DNA of 64,000 nucleotides from positions 248,001-312,000 of the forward strand of contig NZ_AOHO01000063.1 of assembly GCF_000342005.1 (NCBI RefSeq). Direction: 5' to 3'. The DNA is from Amycolatopsis decaplanina DSM 44594 (GTDB lineage Bacteria > Actinomycetota > Actinomycetes > Mycobacteriales > Pseudonocardiaceae). Positions 28,426-37,024 of this stretch are shown here, piece by piece. The notes beneath the pieces were generated by a model. The model ran no database searches. It was given only the letters and a program-made list of their open reading frames with translations, and was not told the origin of the DNA. The position numbers and the translations under genes were made by a program. Numbering within the stretch: the first letter of the stretch is position 1; every line of letters begins with the position of its first letter.

Positions 28426-29295
28426 TCAGCAGCCGCACGACTGCCGGTGTATGAAGCGCGGCGCGAGCCGTACGGATTCGGGTCGTCGCTCAGGGTCGGT
28501 GATCCGGGCCAGCAGGAGTTCGACGGCCTTGCGCCCGATCTCCTCGATCGGCTGCGCCATCGTGGTGACCGCCGGGGTGACCTGCCCCGCCCACTCCATG
28601 TCGCCGTATCCGACGATCGCGAGGTCGCGCCCGATCCGGATGCCGAGCCGGTGCGCCTCGTACTGGACGCCGATCATCATCGCCTCGCTCGCCACCACGA
28701 GCGCTGTCGGCGACGGCCAGCTGTCGAGCAGTTTCGCGGTCGCGGCGGCCGCCCCGCCCGGGGTCGACTGCCCGCACGCGACCAGCTGCGACGTCCATCG
28801 GAGGCCGGAGCGGCCAAGGCCGAGCCGGTAGCCCAGCGCCCGCTCCTCGTAGGTGGCCATGTCCTCTTCGCCCGAGATGAAGCCGATCTTGCGGTGCCGC
28901 AGCCCGGCGAGGTGCCGCACGAGCGCGCACACGGCCTGGATGTTCTCGGAGCCGACCTGGTCGACGTCGTTGCGTCCGGCCATCCGGTCGACGAGCACGG
29001 TCGGCACGCCCATCCGGACCAGCCCGTTGATCACCGCTTCGTCGCCGGCCGCCGGGACGAGCAGGACACCGTCGACGCGGTCCGCCCGCAGCGCGCGGAT
29101 GACCGCGGCTTCTTCGGAGACGCTGTCGCCGGTGTCGGCGAGGGTGATTTCGCAGCCGTGACGGCGCGCGGCGCGGCGGATGGCGCGGACGAGTTCACCC
29201 GAATACGGGTTCGCGTGCATCGCCATGGCCACCCCGAACCGGTGGGTGACAGGGGTGTCCTCCCACAGGGGTAACGCCGGGGACAATGCGGTCAT
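28426..29295 (-). CDS. LacI-type ligand-binding protein lacking the DNA-binding domain
   Basis: The 289 residues form only the periplasmic-binding-like effector domain of a LacI regulator, starting at RFGVAMAMHANPYSGELVRAIRRAARRHG. There is no helix-turn-helix and none in the 88 bases upstream. It is a clear paralogue of the complete LacI regulator directly upstream: both share DVDQVGSENIQ/DVDQVGAENIQ, GYRLGLGRSGL, LVACGQS, VTTMAQPIEEIG and a C-terminal SCGC. It could be a dominant-negative partner, a sugar sensor, or a decaying duplicate. The start codon is uncertain. Confidence 0.75.
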   Translation of the reverse strand: MTALSPALPLWEDTPVTHRFGVAMAMHANPYSGELVRAIRRAARRHGCEITLADTGDSVSEEAAVIRALRADRVDGVLLVPAAGDEAVINGLVRMGVPTVLVDRMAGRNDVDQVGSENIQAVCALVRHLAGLRHRKIGFISGEEDMATYEERALGYRLGLGRSGLRWTSQLVACGQSTPGGAAAATAKLLDSWPSPTALVVASEAMMIGVQYEAHRLGIRIGRDLAIVGYGDMEWAGQVTPAVTTMAQPIEEIGRKAVELLLARITDPERRPESVRLAPRFIHRQSCGC

Positions 29296-29383
29296 CGCTC
29301 CACGCCTTCATCCGAGCTTGAATGACGGTAACGGCTGACGGAGCGTCACTCGGCGGCGAGACCGGAAAGTCTCCCAACAATCA

Positions 29384-30418
29384 TCAATGTGAGTGAACGA
29401 GAGCGCATCCGCAGGACACTCGATGGCGGAGCGTAGGCGGAATCCGCATCGTCTGGGCCTTGCGTGCCGGATCGTTGATCCGGGCCAGCAGCAGGCGCAC
29501 CGCCTGGGTGCCGATCTCTTCGATCGGCTGCGCCATCGTGGTCAGCGGCGGATCGACCAGATCGGCCCATTCGACGTCGTCGTAGACCACCACCGGCAGG
29601 TCGACACCCGCCCGCAGGCCGCGGCGACGCAACTCGTGCAGGACGCCGACCATCATGCTGTCGTTCGCCACCACCAGCGCCGTCGGCGGCGACGGCAGCG
29701 CGAGCAGGGTGCTCAGCGCGAGGGCCCCGCCCGCCTGTGAGGACTGCCCGCACGCGACCAGGTCCTCCGACCAGGTCAAACCCGAACGGCCGAGTCCCAG
29801 GCGATAGCCGAGGATCCGCTCCTCACTGGTGCTCAGCCCGGCCGTCCCGCTGATCATGCCGATCCGCTGGTGCCCGAGCGACGCGAGATGCGCGGTCAGC
29901 GCGGACGTCGATTGGATGTTCTCCGCGCCGACCTGGTCGACGTCGGTGCGTGTGGAGAGCCTGTCGATGAGCACGGTCGGGACGTCGAGCGAGACGAGTT
30001 CGCCGATCACCGAGCCGTCGCCCGGCGACGGTGTGATCAGCAACCCGTCGACCCGGCGCGAACGCAGTGTCCGCACGGTCTCACGTTCGGTCTCGACGGT
30101 GTCGTGCGTGTCCGCGAGCAAGACCGTGTATCCGGCCAGAGCGGCTTCGCGCTCGATCGCCTGGATCAAGACGGCGAAGTACGGGTTCGCGATCAGGGAG
30201 ATCGCGACGCCGATCGACCTCGTCCCGCCGGTCACCAGCGAGCGGGCGATGGCGTCACCGGTGTAGCCGGTCTGCTCGATCGCGCGGAGGACCGCCAGCT
30301 TGGTCTCCTCCGCCACCGCCCTCGTCCCGTTGACCACGTGGGACACGGTGGTGATCGAGACTCCCGCCAGCTCGGCGATGTCGCGTTGGGTGGGACGGGA
30401 CGAGCGAGACGGCGGCAT
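29384..30418 (-). CDS. LacI-family transcriptional regulator of the sugar operon
   Basis: The 344-residue protein begins with the LacI helix-turn-helix (TQRDIAELAGVSITTVSHVVNGTRAV) and the hinge helix region, then the effector-binding domain (GVAISLIANPYFAVLIQAIE). I chose the ATG at 30418, which has an AGGA site, over an in-frame TTG two codons upstream. It is divergent from the sugar ABC operon, and a perfect 24-bp palindrome lies between them, so it almost certainly represses that operon and itself, probably relieved by a fructose-type sugar. Confidence 0.92.
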   Translation of the reverse strand: MPPSRSSRPTQRDIAELAGVSITTVSHVVNGTRAVAEETKLAVLRAIEQTGYTGDAIARSLVTGGTRSIGVAISLIANPYFAVLIQAIEREAALAGYTVLLADTHDTVETERETVRTLRSRRVDGLLITPSPGDGSVIGELVSLDVPTVLIDRLSTRTDVDQVGAENIQSTSALTAHLASLGHQRIGMISGTAGLSTSEERILGYRLGLGRSGLTWSEDLVACGQSSQAGGALALSTLLALPSPPTALVVANDSMMVGVLHELRRRGLRAGVDLPVVVYDDVEWADLVDPPLTTMAQPIEEIGTQAVRLLLARINDPARKAQTMRIPPTLRHRVSCGCALVHSH

Positions 30419-30442
30419 GACCAATCCTCGGAGAGTCAGCTG

Positions 30443-30466
30443 GCAAGCGTTTGCGCAAACGCTTGC
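30443..30466. promoter_or_regulatory. LacI operator between regulator and sugar ABC operon
   Basis: A perfect 24-bp palindrome (half-site GCAAGCGTTTGC with the central CG step typical of LacI/GalR operators) lies 24 bases upstream of the regulator start and 64 bases upstream of the binding-protein start. Confidence 0.9.
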
Positions 30467-30530
30467 GAGTGAGCATAACCCTGTCTACCTTCCGGTCCAT
30501 CACGGACAGCCTCGATCGGAGGGCATCTCC

Positions 30531-31559
30531 ATGAGACAGCGACGTCTTGGGAAACAGAGCCTCGCCGCGCTCGCGATGGTCGCGTTAGCGGTGACCTCGG
30601 CCGGGTGCACCGTCGAACGCCACTGGGGTGGCGGGTCGAACGCGGGCGGTGGCGGGAAGGCCAAGGTCGGCCTGGTCACCAAGACCGACACCAATCCCTA
30701 CTTCGTGGAACTGCGAGCGGCCGCCAAGGCCGCCGCCGAGGCGAACGGCGCGGAGTTCAGCGCGCTCGCCGGCCAGTTCGACGGCGACAACGACGGCCAG
30801 GTCCGGGCCATCGAGAACCTCATGCAGCAGGGTGCGAACACCATCCTGATCACACCGAGTTCCTCGACCGGCGTTCTCGACGCCATCGACCGCGCCCGCA
30901 AGGCCGGGGTGCTGGTCATCGCGCTCGACACGGCGACCGAACCGGACACCGCCGTCGACGCCACCTTCGCCACGGACAACTTCGAGGCCGGACGTCGGCA
31001 GGGTGCCTACGTCAAGGCGGCACTGAACGGCAAGCCGCCGAAGCTGTTCATGGTGGACGGCACCGCCGGGTCCACAGTGGACACCCAGCGGCACACCGGG
31101 TTCCTCAAGGGCATCGGCCTGACCGACGCGTCGCCGGAGATCAAGGGGAAGACGCCCGCGAACGGCGACCAGAGCCTGGCGCAGCAGGGTGTGGAGAACC
31201 TGCTGCAGCGCACCACCGACATCAACGCCGTCTACACGATGAACGAGCCGATGGGCCGCGGCACCTATGCCGCGCTCCAGGCCCGTGGCCTGGTGAACCA
31301 GATCGTGATGGGCTCGATCGACGGCGGCTGCGAAGGCGTCAAGAACGTGCGCGACGGCCAGTACGCCGCCACGGTCATGCAGTTCCCCAAGAAGATGGCC
31401 GAGCAGGGCGTCCTCGCCGCCGTCGAGTATGCGAAGACCGGCAAGAAGCCGAGCGGGTTCGTCGACACCGGATCAGCGGTGATCACCGACAAGCCGATCC
31501 CCGGCGTGGAAAGCCAGGACACCAAGTGGGGCCTCGAGAACTGCTGGGGAACGAAATGA
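30531..31559 (+). CDS. frcB: Sugar ABC transporter substrate-binding lipoprotein (FrcB-like)
   Basis: The ATG at 30531 has a GGAGGG site and gives 342 residues. A signal peptide ends in a lipobox (VTSAGC), so the protein is lipid-anchored. The body is a ribose/fructose-type type I periplasmic-binding protein (VGLVTKTDTNPYFVELRAAAKAAA, ITPSSSTGVLDAI, MGSIDGGCEGVK). It captures a monosaccharide for the permease and ATPase encoded next. Assignment to fructose rests on the strong similarity of the partner ATPase to FrcA and on the adjacent FrcK-like kinase. Confidence 0.85.
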   Translation: MRQRRLGKQSLAALAMVALAVTSAGCTVERHWGGGSNAGGGGKAKVGLVTKTDTNPYFVELRAAAKAAAEANGAEFSALAGQFDGDNDGQVRAIENLMQQGANTILITPSSSTGVLDAIDRARKAGVLVIALDTATEPDTAVDATFATDNFEAGRRQGAYVKAALNGKPPKLFMVDGTAGSTVDTQRHTGFLKGIGLTDASPEIKGKTPANGDQSLAQQGVENLLQRTTDINAVYTMNEPMGRGTYAALQARGLVNQIVMGSIDGGCEGVKNVRDGQYAATVMQFPKKMAEQGVLAAVEYAKTGKKPSGFVDTGSAVITDKPIPGVESQDTKWGLENCWGTK

Positions 31560-32545
31560 CGACAGCGACCCTCAAAGGCAACGAACGGCCGTCGATCGGT
31601 GAGTTCTTCCTGCGTGCGCCCGCGGTCGGGCCCGCGCTGGCCCTGCTCGTCGCGATCGTGGTGTTCTCCGCCTCGACGGACACCTTCCTCGATCTCGACA
31701 ACCTTTCCCTTGTGGTGCAACAGTCCCTGGTGGTCGGCACGCTCGCGCTCGGGCAGACGCTGATCATCCTGACCGCGGGTATCGACCTGGCCAACGCGGC
31801 CGCGATGGTGCTCGCGACGCTGATCATGGCGAAACTCGTGGTCGGTGGCGTCCCCGGGATCTGGGCGCTGCTGCTGGGAATCGTGGCGACGGTGGTGATC
31901 GGGATGGTCACCGGTTCACTGGTCACCCGGATCAAACTGCCGCCGTTCATCGTCACGCTCGGCCTGCTGACCGTGCTCACCGCGGCCGCGAAACTGTTCG
32001 CCAGCGGACAGGCCGTCCCGGTCGCCGACGAACTGCTCAAATGGCTCGGCACCCGCCGGTATCTGTTCGGCGGCATCCCGATCACCTACGGCATGACGCT
32101 GGCTTTGCTGATGTACCTCGGACTTTGGTACGCGCTCACACGGACGCCGTGGGGCAAGCACGTCTACGCGGTCGGCAACGCACCGGAATCCGCGCGGCTG
32201 TCCGGGATCAAGGTCAACCGCACGATCCTTTCGGTGTACATCGTCGCCGGGGTGATCGTCGGGATCGCCGCCTGGCAGGCGCTCGGCCGCGTGCCGAACG
32301 CGGACCCGAACGCCTTCCAGCTCGGCAACCTCGACTCGATCACCGCGGTGGTGCTCGGCGGGGCGAGCCTGTTCGGCGGTCGCGGCTCGGTGCTCGGCAC
32401 GATGATGGGCGCGCTGGTCGTCGCGGTCCTGCGGTCCGGGCTGACCCAGCTCGGCGTGGACGCGCTCTACCAGGACGTCGCCACCGGCGCCCTGCTCATC
32501 GGCGCCGTCTGCGTCGACCGTTTCGCGAGGAGGCAGCAGTCATGA
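31556..32545 (+). CDS. frcC: Sugar ABC transporter permease (FrcC-like)
   Basis: This 329-residue BPD-type (RbsC family) permease has about ten membrane helices and the EAA-like loop GKHVYAVGNAPESARLSGIKV, the usual contact with the ATPase. The ATG overlaps the preceding stop by four bases, so translation is coupled. It imports the monosaccharide bound by the upstream lipoprotein. Confidence 0.87.
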   Translation: MTTATLKGNERPSIGEFFLRAPAVGPALALLVAIVVFSASTDTFLDLDNLSLVVQQSLVVGTLALGQTLIILTAGIDLANAAAMVLATLIMAKLVVGGVPGIWALLLGIVATVVIGMVTGSLVTRIKLPPFIVTLGLLTVLTAAAKLFASGQAVPVADELLKWLGTRRYLFGGIPITYGMTLALLMYLGLWYALTRTPWGKHVYAVGNAPESARLSGIKVNRTILSVYIVAGVIVGIAAWQALGRVPNADPNAFQLGNLDSITAVVLGGASLFGGRGSVLGTMMGALVVAVLRSGLTQLGVDALYQDVATGALLIGAVCVDRFARRQQS

Positions 32546-33348
32546 CGACACCCACGTTGTCCGCTCAGGGACTGGTCAAACGCTACGGCCGGGTCACCGC
32601 CATCGACGGAGCCGACTTCGAACTGTTCCCCGGTGAGGTGCTCGCCGTCGTCGGCGACAACGGCGCAGGGAAGTCGAGCCTCATCAAAGCCCTTTCGGGA
32701 GCGGTGATCCCGGACGCCGGTGTGATCAAAGTGGACGGTGAGCCGGTCCACTTCAAGTCCCCGTTGGACGCTCGCCACTACGGGATCGAGACGGTGTACC
32801 AGGACCTCGCCGTCGCGCCCGCGCTCGACATCGCGTCGAACATGTTCCTCGGCCGGGAAAAGCGGCGCACGGATCTCTTCGGGCAGCTGTTCCGGAAACT
32901 GGACACCGCGACCATGCGGGCCGACGCGCAGCGGATCCTGGACGAACTCGGCATCAACATCAAGTCCATCACGCAGCCGGTGGAGACGTTGTCCGGCGGG
33001 CAGCGCCAGGGTGTCGCGGTCGCGCGGGCGGCCGCCTTCGGCACCAAGGCGGTGATCATGGACGAGCCCACCGCCGCGCTCGGCGTCGCCGAATCCGGCA
33101 AGGTGCTCGACCTGATCAACCGCATCCGCGAACGCGGCCTGCCGGTGGTGCTGATCAGCCACAACATGCCGCATGTGTTCGACATCGCCGACCGCATCCA
33201 CGTGCACCGCCTCGGCAAGCGGGTCGCGGTGGTCTCGCCGAAGACGCACACCATGAACCAGGTCGTCGGCCTGCTAACGGGTGCGCTGAAGATCGGCGAG
33301 AACGGTGAGGTCGAAGAAGTCGCCTCAGCCGTCCACACCGGACTGTGA
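32542..33348 (+). CDS. frcA: Sugar ABC transporter ATPase (FrcA-like)
   Basis: This single-domain ATPase (268 residues) differs from the duplicated RbsA type. Walker A is GDNGAGKSS, the signature is LSGGQRQGVAVARAAAF, Walker B is VIMDEPTAAL, and the H-loop is in LISHNMPHVFDIADRIHVHRLG. This full pattern, including the C-terminal HRLGKR segment, closely matches the rhizobial fructose ATPase FrcA. A GAGGAGG site precedes the ATG, which overlaps the permease stop. Confidence 0.88.
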   Translation: MTTPTLSAQGLVKRYGRVTAIDGADFELFPGEVLAVVGDNGAGKSSLIKALSGAVIPDAGVIKVDGEPVHFKSPLDARHYGIETVYQDLAVAPALDIASNMFLGREKRRTDLFGQLFRKLDTATMRADAQRILDELGINIKSITQPVETLSGGQRQGVAVARAAAFGTKAVIMDEPTAALGVAESGKVLDLINRIRERGLPVVLISHNMPHVFDIADRIHVHRLGKRVAVVSPKTHTMNQVVGLLTGALKIGENGEVEEVASAVHTGL

Positions 33349-34223
33349 TGCGAGTGCTGCTGGCGGGCCTGTGCACCGTCGACCAGATTCAGCGCGTCGC
33401 CGAGATCCCGGCGCCGGGCGAGAAGGTGCGTTCGCTGTCGATGGACGTCGCCGCCGGGGGGCCGGCGACGAACGCGGCGGTGACCGTGGCCGCGCTCGGC
33501 GCAGGGGCGACGCTGCTGACGGTCGCCGGTGCGCATCCGCTGGCGGCACTCGCCCGCGCCGACCTCGAGGCGCACGGCGTCGACCTGGTCGACCTCGAGC
33601 CCGAACGGCCCGATCCGCCCGCGATCAGCGCGATCGTCGTCCGTGATTCCGACGGGGAACGCACCGTCGTCTCGCGCAACGCCCACGCTTCCTCGCAATT
33701 CGGCACCTCCTTGCGATCCTTGCGCGCGCAACTATCGCAACCAGGTGCCGAATTGCCGGGGTGTGTGCTGGTGGACGCGCACCATCCCGAGGTCGCGCTC
33801 TATGTCGCGCGCTGGGCGCGGGAGCGCGAGGTGCCGGTGGTGCTCGACGCCGGGAGCTGGAAGCCGGTCTTCCCGGAACTCCTGCCGCTGGTCGACATCG
33901 CCGCGTGCTCGTCGCTGTATCGCGGGGACGATCCCCGCGAGCACGGCGTGCCCGTGGTGATCACGACGACCGGGCCTGAGCCGGTCCGGTGGTCGACGGC
34001 GGACGGATCCGGTGCAGTCCCCGTCCCCGTCACCCGGGCGCGTGACACGCTGGGCGCGGGCGACGTCTGGCACGGAGCTTTCGCGTACGCGGTCGCCCGG
34101 GACACAGGGGACGTCCCGGGCTGGATCGCGTTCGCCAACGAGGTGGCCGCCGAACGGGTGCGGCATGAAGGACCGAGGTCGTGGACGGCCGCGGTCGCGA
34201 AGATGGGAGAAGGACAGCCATGA
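33345..34223 (+). CDS. PfkB-family sugar kinase carrying an in-frame palindromic insertion
   Basis: This is a ribokinase-type kinase of about 292 residues: MRVLLAGLCTVDQI at the start, GGPATNAAVTVAALGA, and the anion-hole DTLGAGDVWHGAFAYAVA near the C-terminus. GTG 33345 and ATG 33348 are both possible starts; both overlap the frcA stop. It probably phosphorylates the imported sugar or a derivative. Between RTVVSRNAHAS and CVLVDAHHP the protein contains QFGTSLRSLRAQLSQPGAEL, encoded by a palindromic repeat (33694-33757) that occurs between genes elsewhere. The insertion preserves the frame. Whether activity survives is unknown. Confidence 0.85.
   Translation: MMRVLLAGLCTVDQIQRVAEIPAPGEKVRSLSMDVAAGGPATNAAVTVAALGAGATLLTVAGAHPLAALARADLEAHGVDLVDLEPERPDPPAISAIVVRDSDGERTVVSRNAHASSQFGTSLRSLRAQLSQPGAELPGCVLVDAHHPEVALYVARWAREREVPVVLDAGSWKPVFPELLPLVDIAACSSLYRGDDPREHGVPVVITTTGPEPVRWSTADGSGAVPVPVTRARDTLGAGDVWHGAFAYAVARDTGDVPGWIAFANEVAAERVRHEGPRSWTAAVAKMGEGQP
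33694..33757. repeat. Palindromic repeat family 1, copy E (inside the PfkB coding sequence)
   Basis: The left arm CGCAATTCGGCACCT... (33694-33715) and right arm (33736-33756) are inverted copies with two internal mismatches, around a TTGCGCGCGCAA centre (33719-33730). It is the AATTCGGC subtype, and the matching element at 43547 has the same inner palindrome. It is read in frame through the kinase gene with no stop. Confidence 0.9.
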
Positions 34224-34867
34224 GTGCCATGCCTCCGGTGTTCGAGGACCTGTTGAGCAGGGCCCAGGCGCTCGCGAAGCCGGGACAGCGCAGCGTGCTC
34301 GGGATCGTCGGCGCCCCCGCGTCCGGCAAGACGACGCTGGCCTGGGGCCTGGCGAAGGCGCTGGGCACGAGGGCGGCCGTGGTCGGGATGGACGGTTTCC
34401 ACCTGGCGCAGGTGGAACTGCAGCGGCTCGGGCGGGTGGAGCGCAAGGGCGCGCCGGACACCTTCGACGCCGCCGGGTACGTGCACTTGCTGCGGAGGCT
34501 CGCCGAAGGCCGCGAAACGGTGTACGCGCCCGAGTTCCGCCGTGAGATCGAGGAGCCGATCGCCGGCGCCGTCGCGGTCACGCCGGACGTCCCGCTGGTG
34601 ATCACCGAAGGCAACTACCTGCTCCTGCAGGACGACCCGTGGAGCGGTGTGAAGCCGATCCTCGCCGAGTCGTGGTTCCTCGCGCCGGACGAACCCGAGC
34701 GCATCGAGCGGCTCGTTTCGCGGCACCGCCGTTACGGCCGTTCGCTGGTCGAAGCGCGTCGCCGCGCGCTCGGTTCCGACCAGCGCAACGCCGATCTGAT
34801 CGCGTCCACCAGCACCCGGGCCGACCTCGTCCTCGAGAACCTCCCGCTGGTCAACTTCGCCATATGA
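34220..34867 (+). CDS. P-loop kinase of the FrcK/uridine-pantothenate kinase type
   Basis: The ATG at 34220 overlaps the preceding stop and gives 215 residues. Walker A is GAPASGKTTLAWGL; a VVGMDGFHL motif follows, then FDAAGYVHLLRRL and VITEGNYLLLQ, as in the uridine/pantothenate kinase superfamily and in FrcK of the rhizobial fructose locus. It probably phosphorylates a sugar or nucleoside-like product in the cytosol. Having both this and the PfkB kinase in one operon is unusual; the division of labour is not clear. Confidence 0.82.
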   Translation: MSAMPPVFEDLLSRAQALAKPGQRSVLGIVGAPASGKTTLAWGLAKALGTRAAVVGMDGFHLAQVELQRLGRVERKGAPDTFDAAGYVHLLRRLAEGRETVYAPEFRREIEEPIAGAVAVTPDVPLVITEGNYLLLQDDPWSGVKPILAESWFLAPDEPERIERLVSRHRRYGRSLVEARRRALGSDQRNADLIASTSTRADLVLENLPLVNFAI

Positions 34868-35610
34868 CCGGGGTTCTCGTCGTCACCGGCGGCAGCAAGG
34901 GCATCGGCGCGGCGGTCTGCGAACTGGCCGCCGCGCGCGGTTACGACGTCGTCGTCAACTACGCGGGTGACGCCGAAGCGGCCGAGTACGTCGCTTCGCG
35001 CGTCCGGGAGCACGGTGTCCAGGCGATCACGCAGCGCGGCGATGTCGCGTCCGAAGACGATGTGGTGGCCCTGTTCGACGCCGCCGTCGCGCTCGGTCCG
35101 CTCGCCGGAGTGGTCGCGAACGCGGCCATCACCGGCAACACCCCCGGCCGCTTCGACGAGTACGAAGTCGACGTCATCCGCCGCGTGGTCGATGTCAACA
35201 TCACGGGTGTCTTCCTGTGCGTCCGTGAGGGCATCCGCCGGATGTCCACCCGGTACGGCGGCGAGGGCGGCGCGATCGTGACGCTGTCCTCCACCGCCGC
35301 GCGGACCGGATCGCCAGGGGAATGGGTCCACTACGCGGGCACCAAGGCGGCCGTCGAAACGATGACCTACGGCGTGGCACAAGAAGTCGCGAAGGAATCC
35401 GTCCGGGTCAACGCCGTCGCGCCGGGGATGATCCACACCGGACTGCACGCCGCGGCGGGGATGCCCGACCGCATGGACCGGATCGCCCCGACCATCCCGA
35501 TGGGGCGGGCCGGCGAACCCGGCGAAGTCGCGGAAGCCGTGCTGTGGCTGCTTTCCCCGGCCGCGTCGTACACCACGGGGACGGTGCTGACCGTCGGCGG
35601 AGGGCGTTGA
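34864..35610 (+). CDS. SDR-family oxidoreductase of the sugar operon
   Basis: This 248-residue classical SDR has TGGSKGIGAAV (cofactor), VANAAI (the NNAG position), and the Ser-Tyr-Lys triad in TLSSTAARTGS and VHYAGTKAAVE. It ends GTVLTVGGGR. It probably oxidises or reduces a sugar or polyol linked to the transported substrate. The ATG overlaps the kinase stop by four bases, making it the fifth coupled gene of the operon. Confidence 0.88.
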   Translation: MTGVLVVTGGSKGIGAAVCELAAARGYDVVVNYAGDAEAAEYVASRVREHGVQAITQRGDVASEDDVVALFDAAVALGPLAGVVANAAITGNTPGRFDEYEVDVIRRVVDVNITGVFLCVREGIRRMSTRYGGEGGAIVTLSSTAARTGSPGEWVHYAGTKAAVETMTYGVAQEVAKESVRVNAVAPGMIHTGLHAAAGMPDRMDRIAPTIPMGRAGEPGEVAEAVLWLLSPAASYTTGTVLTVGGGR

Positions 35611-35795
35611 CCCCCGTGGCCACGGAGCGGTCACGGGGCGATATCGGGTCCGCGTGCGGTTCAGCCACTTTTTAACAGTGTTTCCCGGCGGATGTCACGA
35701 TTCATGTGGGAAGTCGGCGGATCACCTCGTGGCCCGAGGTGCCTGTGTCACCCTGGTGGCGTCCCCAAGCTTCTTGATCAGGACGGTCATCCCCG

Positions 35796-36209
35796 ATGTC
35801 CAAGCTCATGTCTGTGCACCACCTGGCACTCACCGTGACCGATGTGGATCGGAGCGTGCCCTGGTACGCCCGAGTTCTCGAACTCGAGGAGTTCACGCGT
35901 CGCGAAGACCCGGAGACGGGCCTGCGGAAGGTCGTGCTCAGGTCGCCGAGCGAGGGTTTCGCGGTAGTGCTCGTCGAACACCAGGACACCGAGCGGCCGC
36001 GGTTCGACGAACGGCGGACAGGTCTGGACCATGTGGCGTTCAAGGTCTCTTCGCGGTCGGAACTGGCCGAGTGGGAAGCGCGGCTCTCGGAATACGGCGT
36101 CGTCCACTCGCCGTCGAAGGAATCGCGGACCCTGGAAGGCTCGTCGGTCCTCGTGTTCCGTGACCCCGACGGGATCCAGTTGGAGATCTGGGCGGACCCG
36201 GAGGTCTAG
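35796..36209 (+). CDS. VOC-superfamily (glyoxalase-like) protein
   Basis: The 137 residues form one vicinal-oxygen-chelate fold with two beta-alpha-beta-beta-beta modules: MSVHHLALTVTDVDRSVPWYARVL and LDHVAFKVSSRSELAEWEARL. His9/His10 and a Glu in GIQLEIWAD are plausible metal ligands. Members include glyoxalase I, dioxygenases and fosfomycin-type resistance proteins; the substrate is not evident. Its stop codon overlaps the stop codon of the convergent DedA gene on the other strand (shared CTAG). Confidence 0.85.
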   Translation: MSKLMSVHHLALTVTDVDRSVPWYARVLELEEFTRREDPETGLRKVVLRSPSEGFAVVLVEHQDTERPRFDERRTGLDHVAFKVSSRSELAEWEARLSEYGVVHSPSKESRTLEGSSVLVFRDPDGIQLEIWADPEV

Positions 36210-36877
36210 GTGGTCGCGCGGTCATCGACCTCTTCGGCGGGGCGTCGCATCTCCTGGCGGTAGCGGATCACGCCGTAGGCCGTACCCACCACGAAGAACG
36301 CGACGCTGACCCAGAGCGCGACAGTCTTGACCCACGGAAGCTGGTCCAGCAGACCGGCGCCGTAGTAGCCGAGCAGCACCAGCGTCGGCACCCAGAGCAG
36401 GCCTCCGAGCGCGGTCGCGAGCGCGAACCGGCGCGGATCCATCCGCGCTGTGCCCGCGATGAGCGGCGCCAGCGTGCGGATCCACGGGATCCAGCGCGCG
36501 GCGACGATGGCGAAGAAGCCCCTGCGATCCAGGAACGCCCTGGCGCGGTCGAGGTTGTGCCGGTTCAGCACCTTGCCGCCCCGCCGGGCGATCAGTTTCG
36601 TGCCCGTTCCCCGGCCGATGTAATAACCCACCTGGTTGCCGAGGATCGCGACGAGCAGCGCGGCGGCCGACAGCAGCCACGCGTTCAGGTCCGAGCCGTG
36701 CTGCGCGAGGACGACCCCGGCCGCGAACAGCAGGGAATCGCCGGGCAGGAACAGCCCGATGATCAGCGCGCACTCCACGAAGATGAAGCTCAGCACGATC
36801 ACCCAGACGAGCACCGGTCCGGCGGTGTCGAGCCAGCTCACGCCGATGCCCGCGGCCTCGGTGTACACCACACTCAC
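36206..36877 (-). CDS. DedA-family membrane protein (1)
   Basis: This 223-residue protein has about five hydrophobic segments and the DedA motifs: FLPGDSLLFAAG, a re-entrant region GNQVGYYIGRGTG, and FFAIVAARWIPWIRTLAPLIAGTARM, whose conserved Arg and Pro residues are essential in E. coli homologues. DedA/TMEM41 proteins act as lipid scramblases or flippases, with undecaprenyl phosphate as one reported cargo. The start is GTG at 36877. A second DedA lies at 43619-44341. Confidence 0.88.
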   Translation of the reverse strand: MSVVYTEAAGIGVSWLDTAGPVLVWVIVLSFIFVECALIIGLFLPGDSLLFAAGVVLAQHGSDLNAWLLSAAALLVAILGNQVGYYIGRGTGTKLIARRGGKVLNRHNLDRARAFLDRRGFFAIVAARWIPWIRTLAPLIAGTARMDPRRFALATALGGLLWVPTLVLLGYYGAGLLDQLPWVKTVALWVSVAFFVVGTAYGVIRYRQEMRRPAEEVDDRATT

Positions 36878-36969
36878 GACGCGAGCCTACGTGTACTCGG
36901 CGAACCGCACTTCACCGAACGGTGGAATCGGGGTGTCCTCACCGTCCCTGTCACGCGCCCCACAAGCGC

Positions 36970-37018
36970 GATGAAGGGGCCTTTCATCGCAAAATTTGCG
37001 ATGAAAGGCCCCTTCATC
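36970..37018. repeat. Palindromic repeat family 2, copy 1
   Basis: A perfect 24-bp inverted repeat with a single-base centre (GATGAAGGGGCC... on each side) ends 7 bases before the 3' end of the MFS gene. Two related copies are at 55066-55120 and 58567-58613. All three lie at gene 3' ends and would form very strong hairpins. Confidence 0.92.
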
Positions 37019-37024
37019 TCAGCT

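Noticed and set aside
30531..31559. Longer start of the sugar-binding protein, back to 30300
   Set aside because: The extension would run across the LacI operator and lacks a signal peptide. The ATG at 30531 has a clear ribosome-binding site and lipobox.
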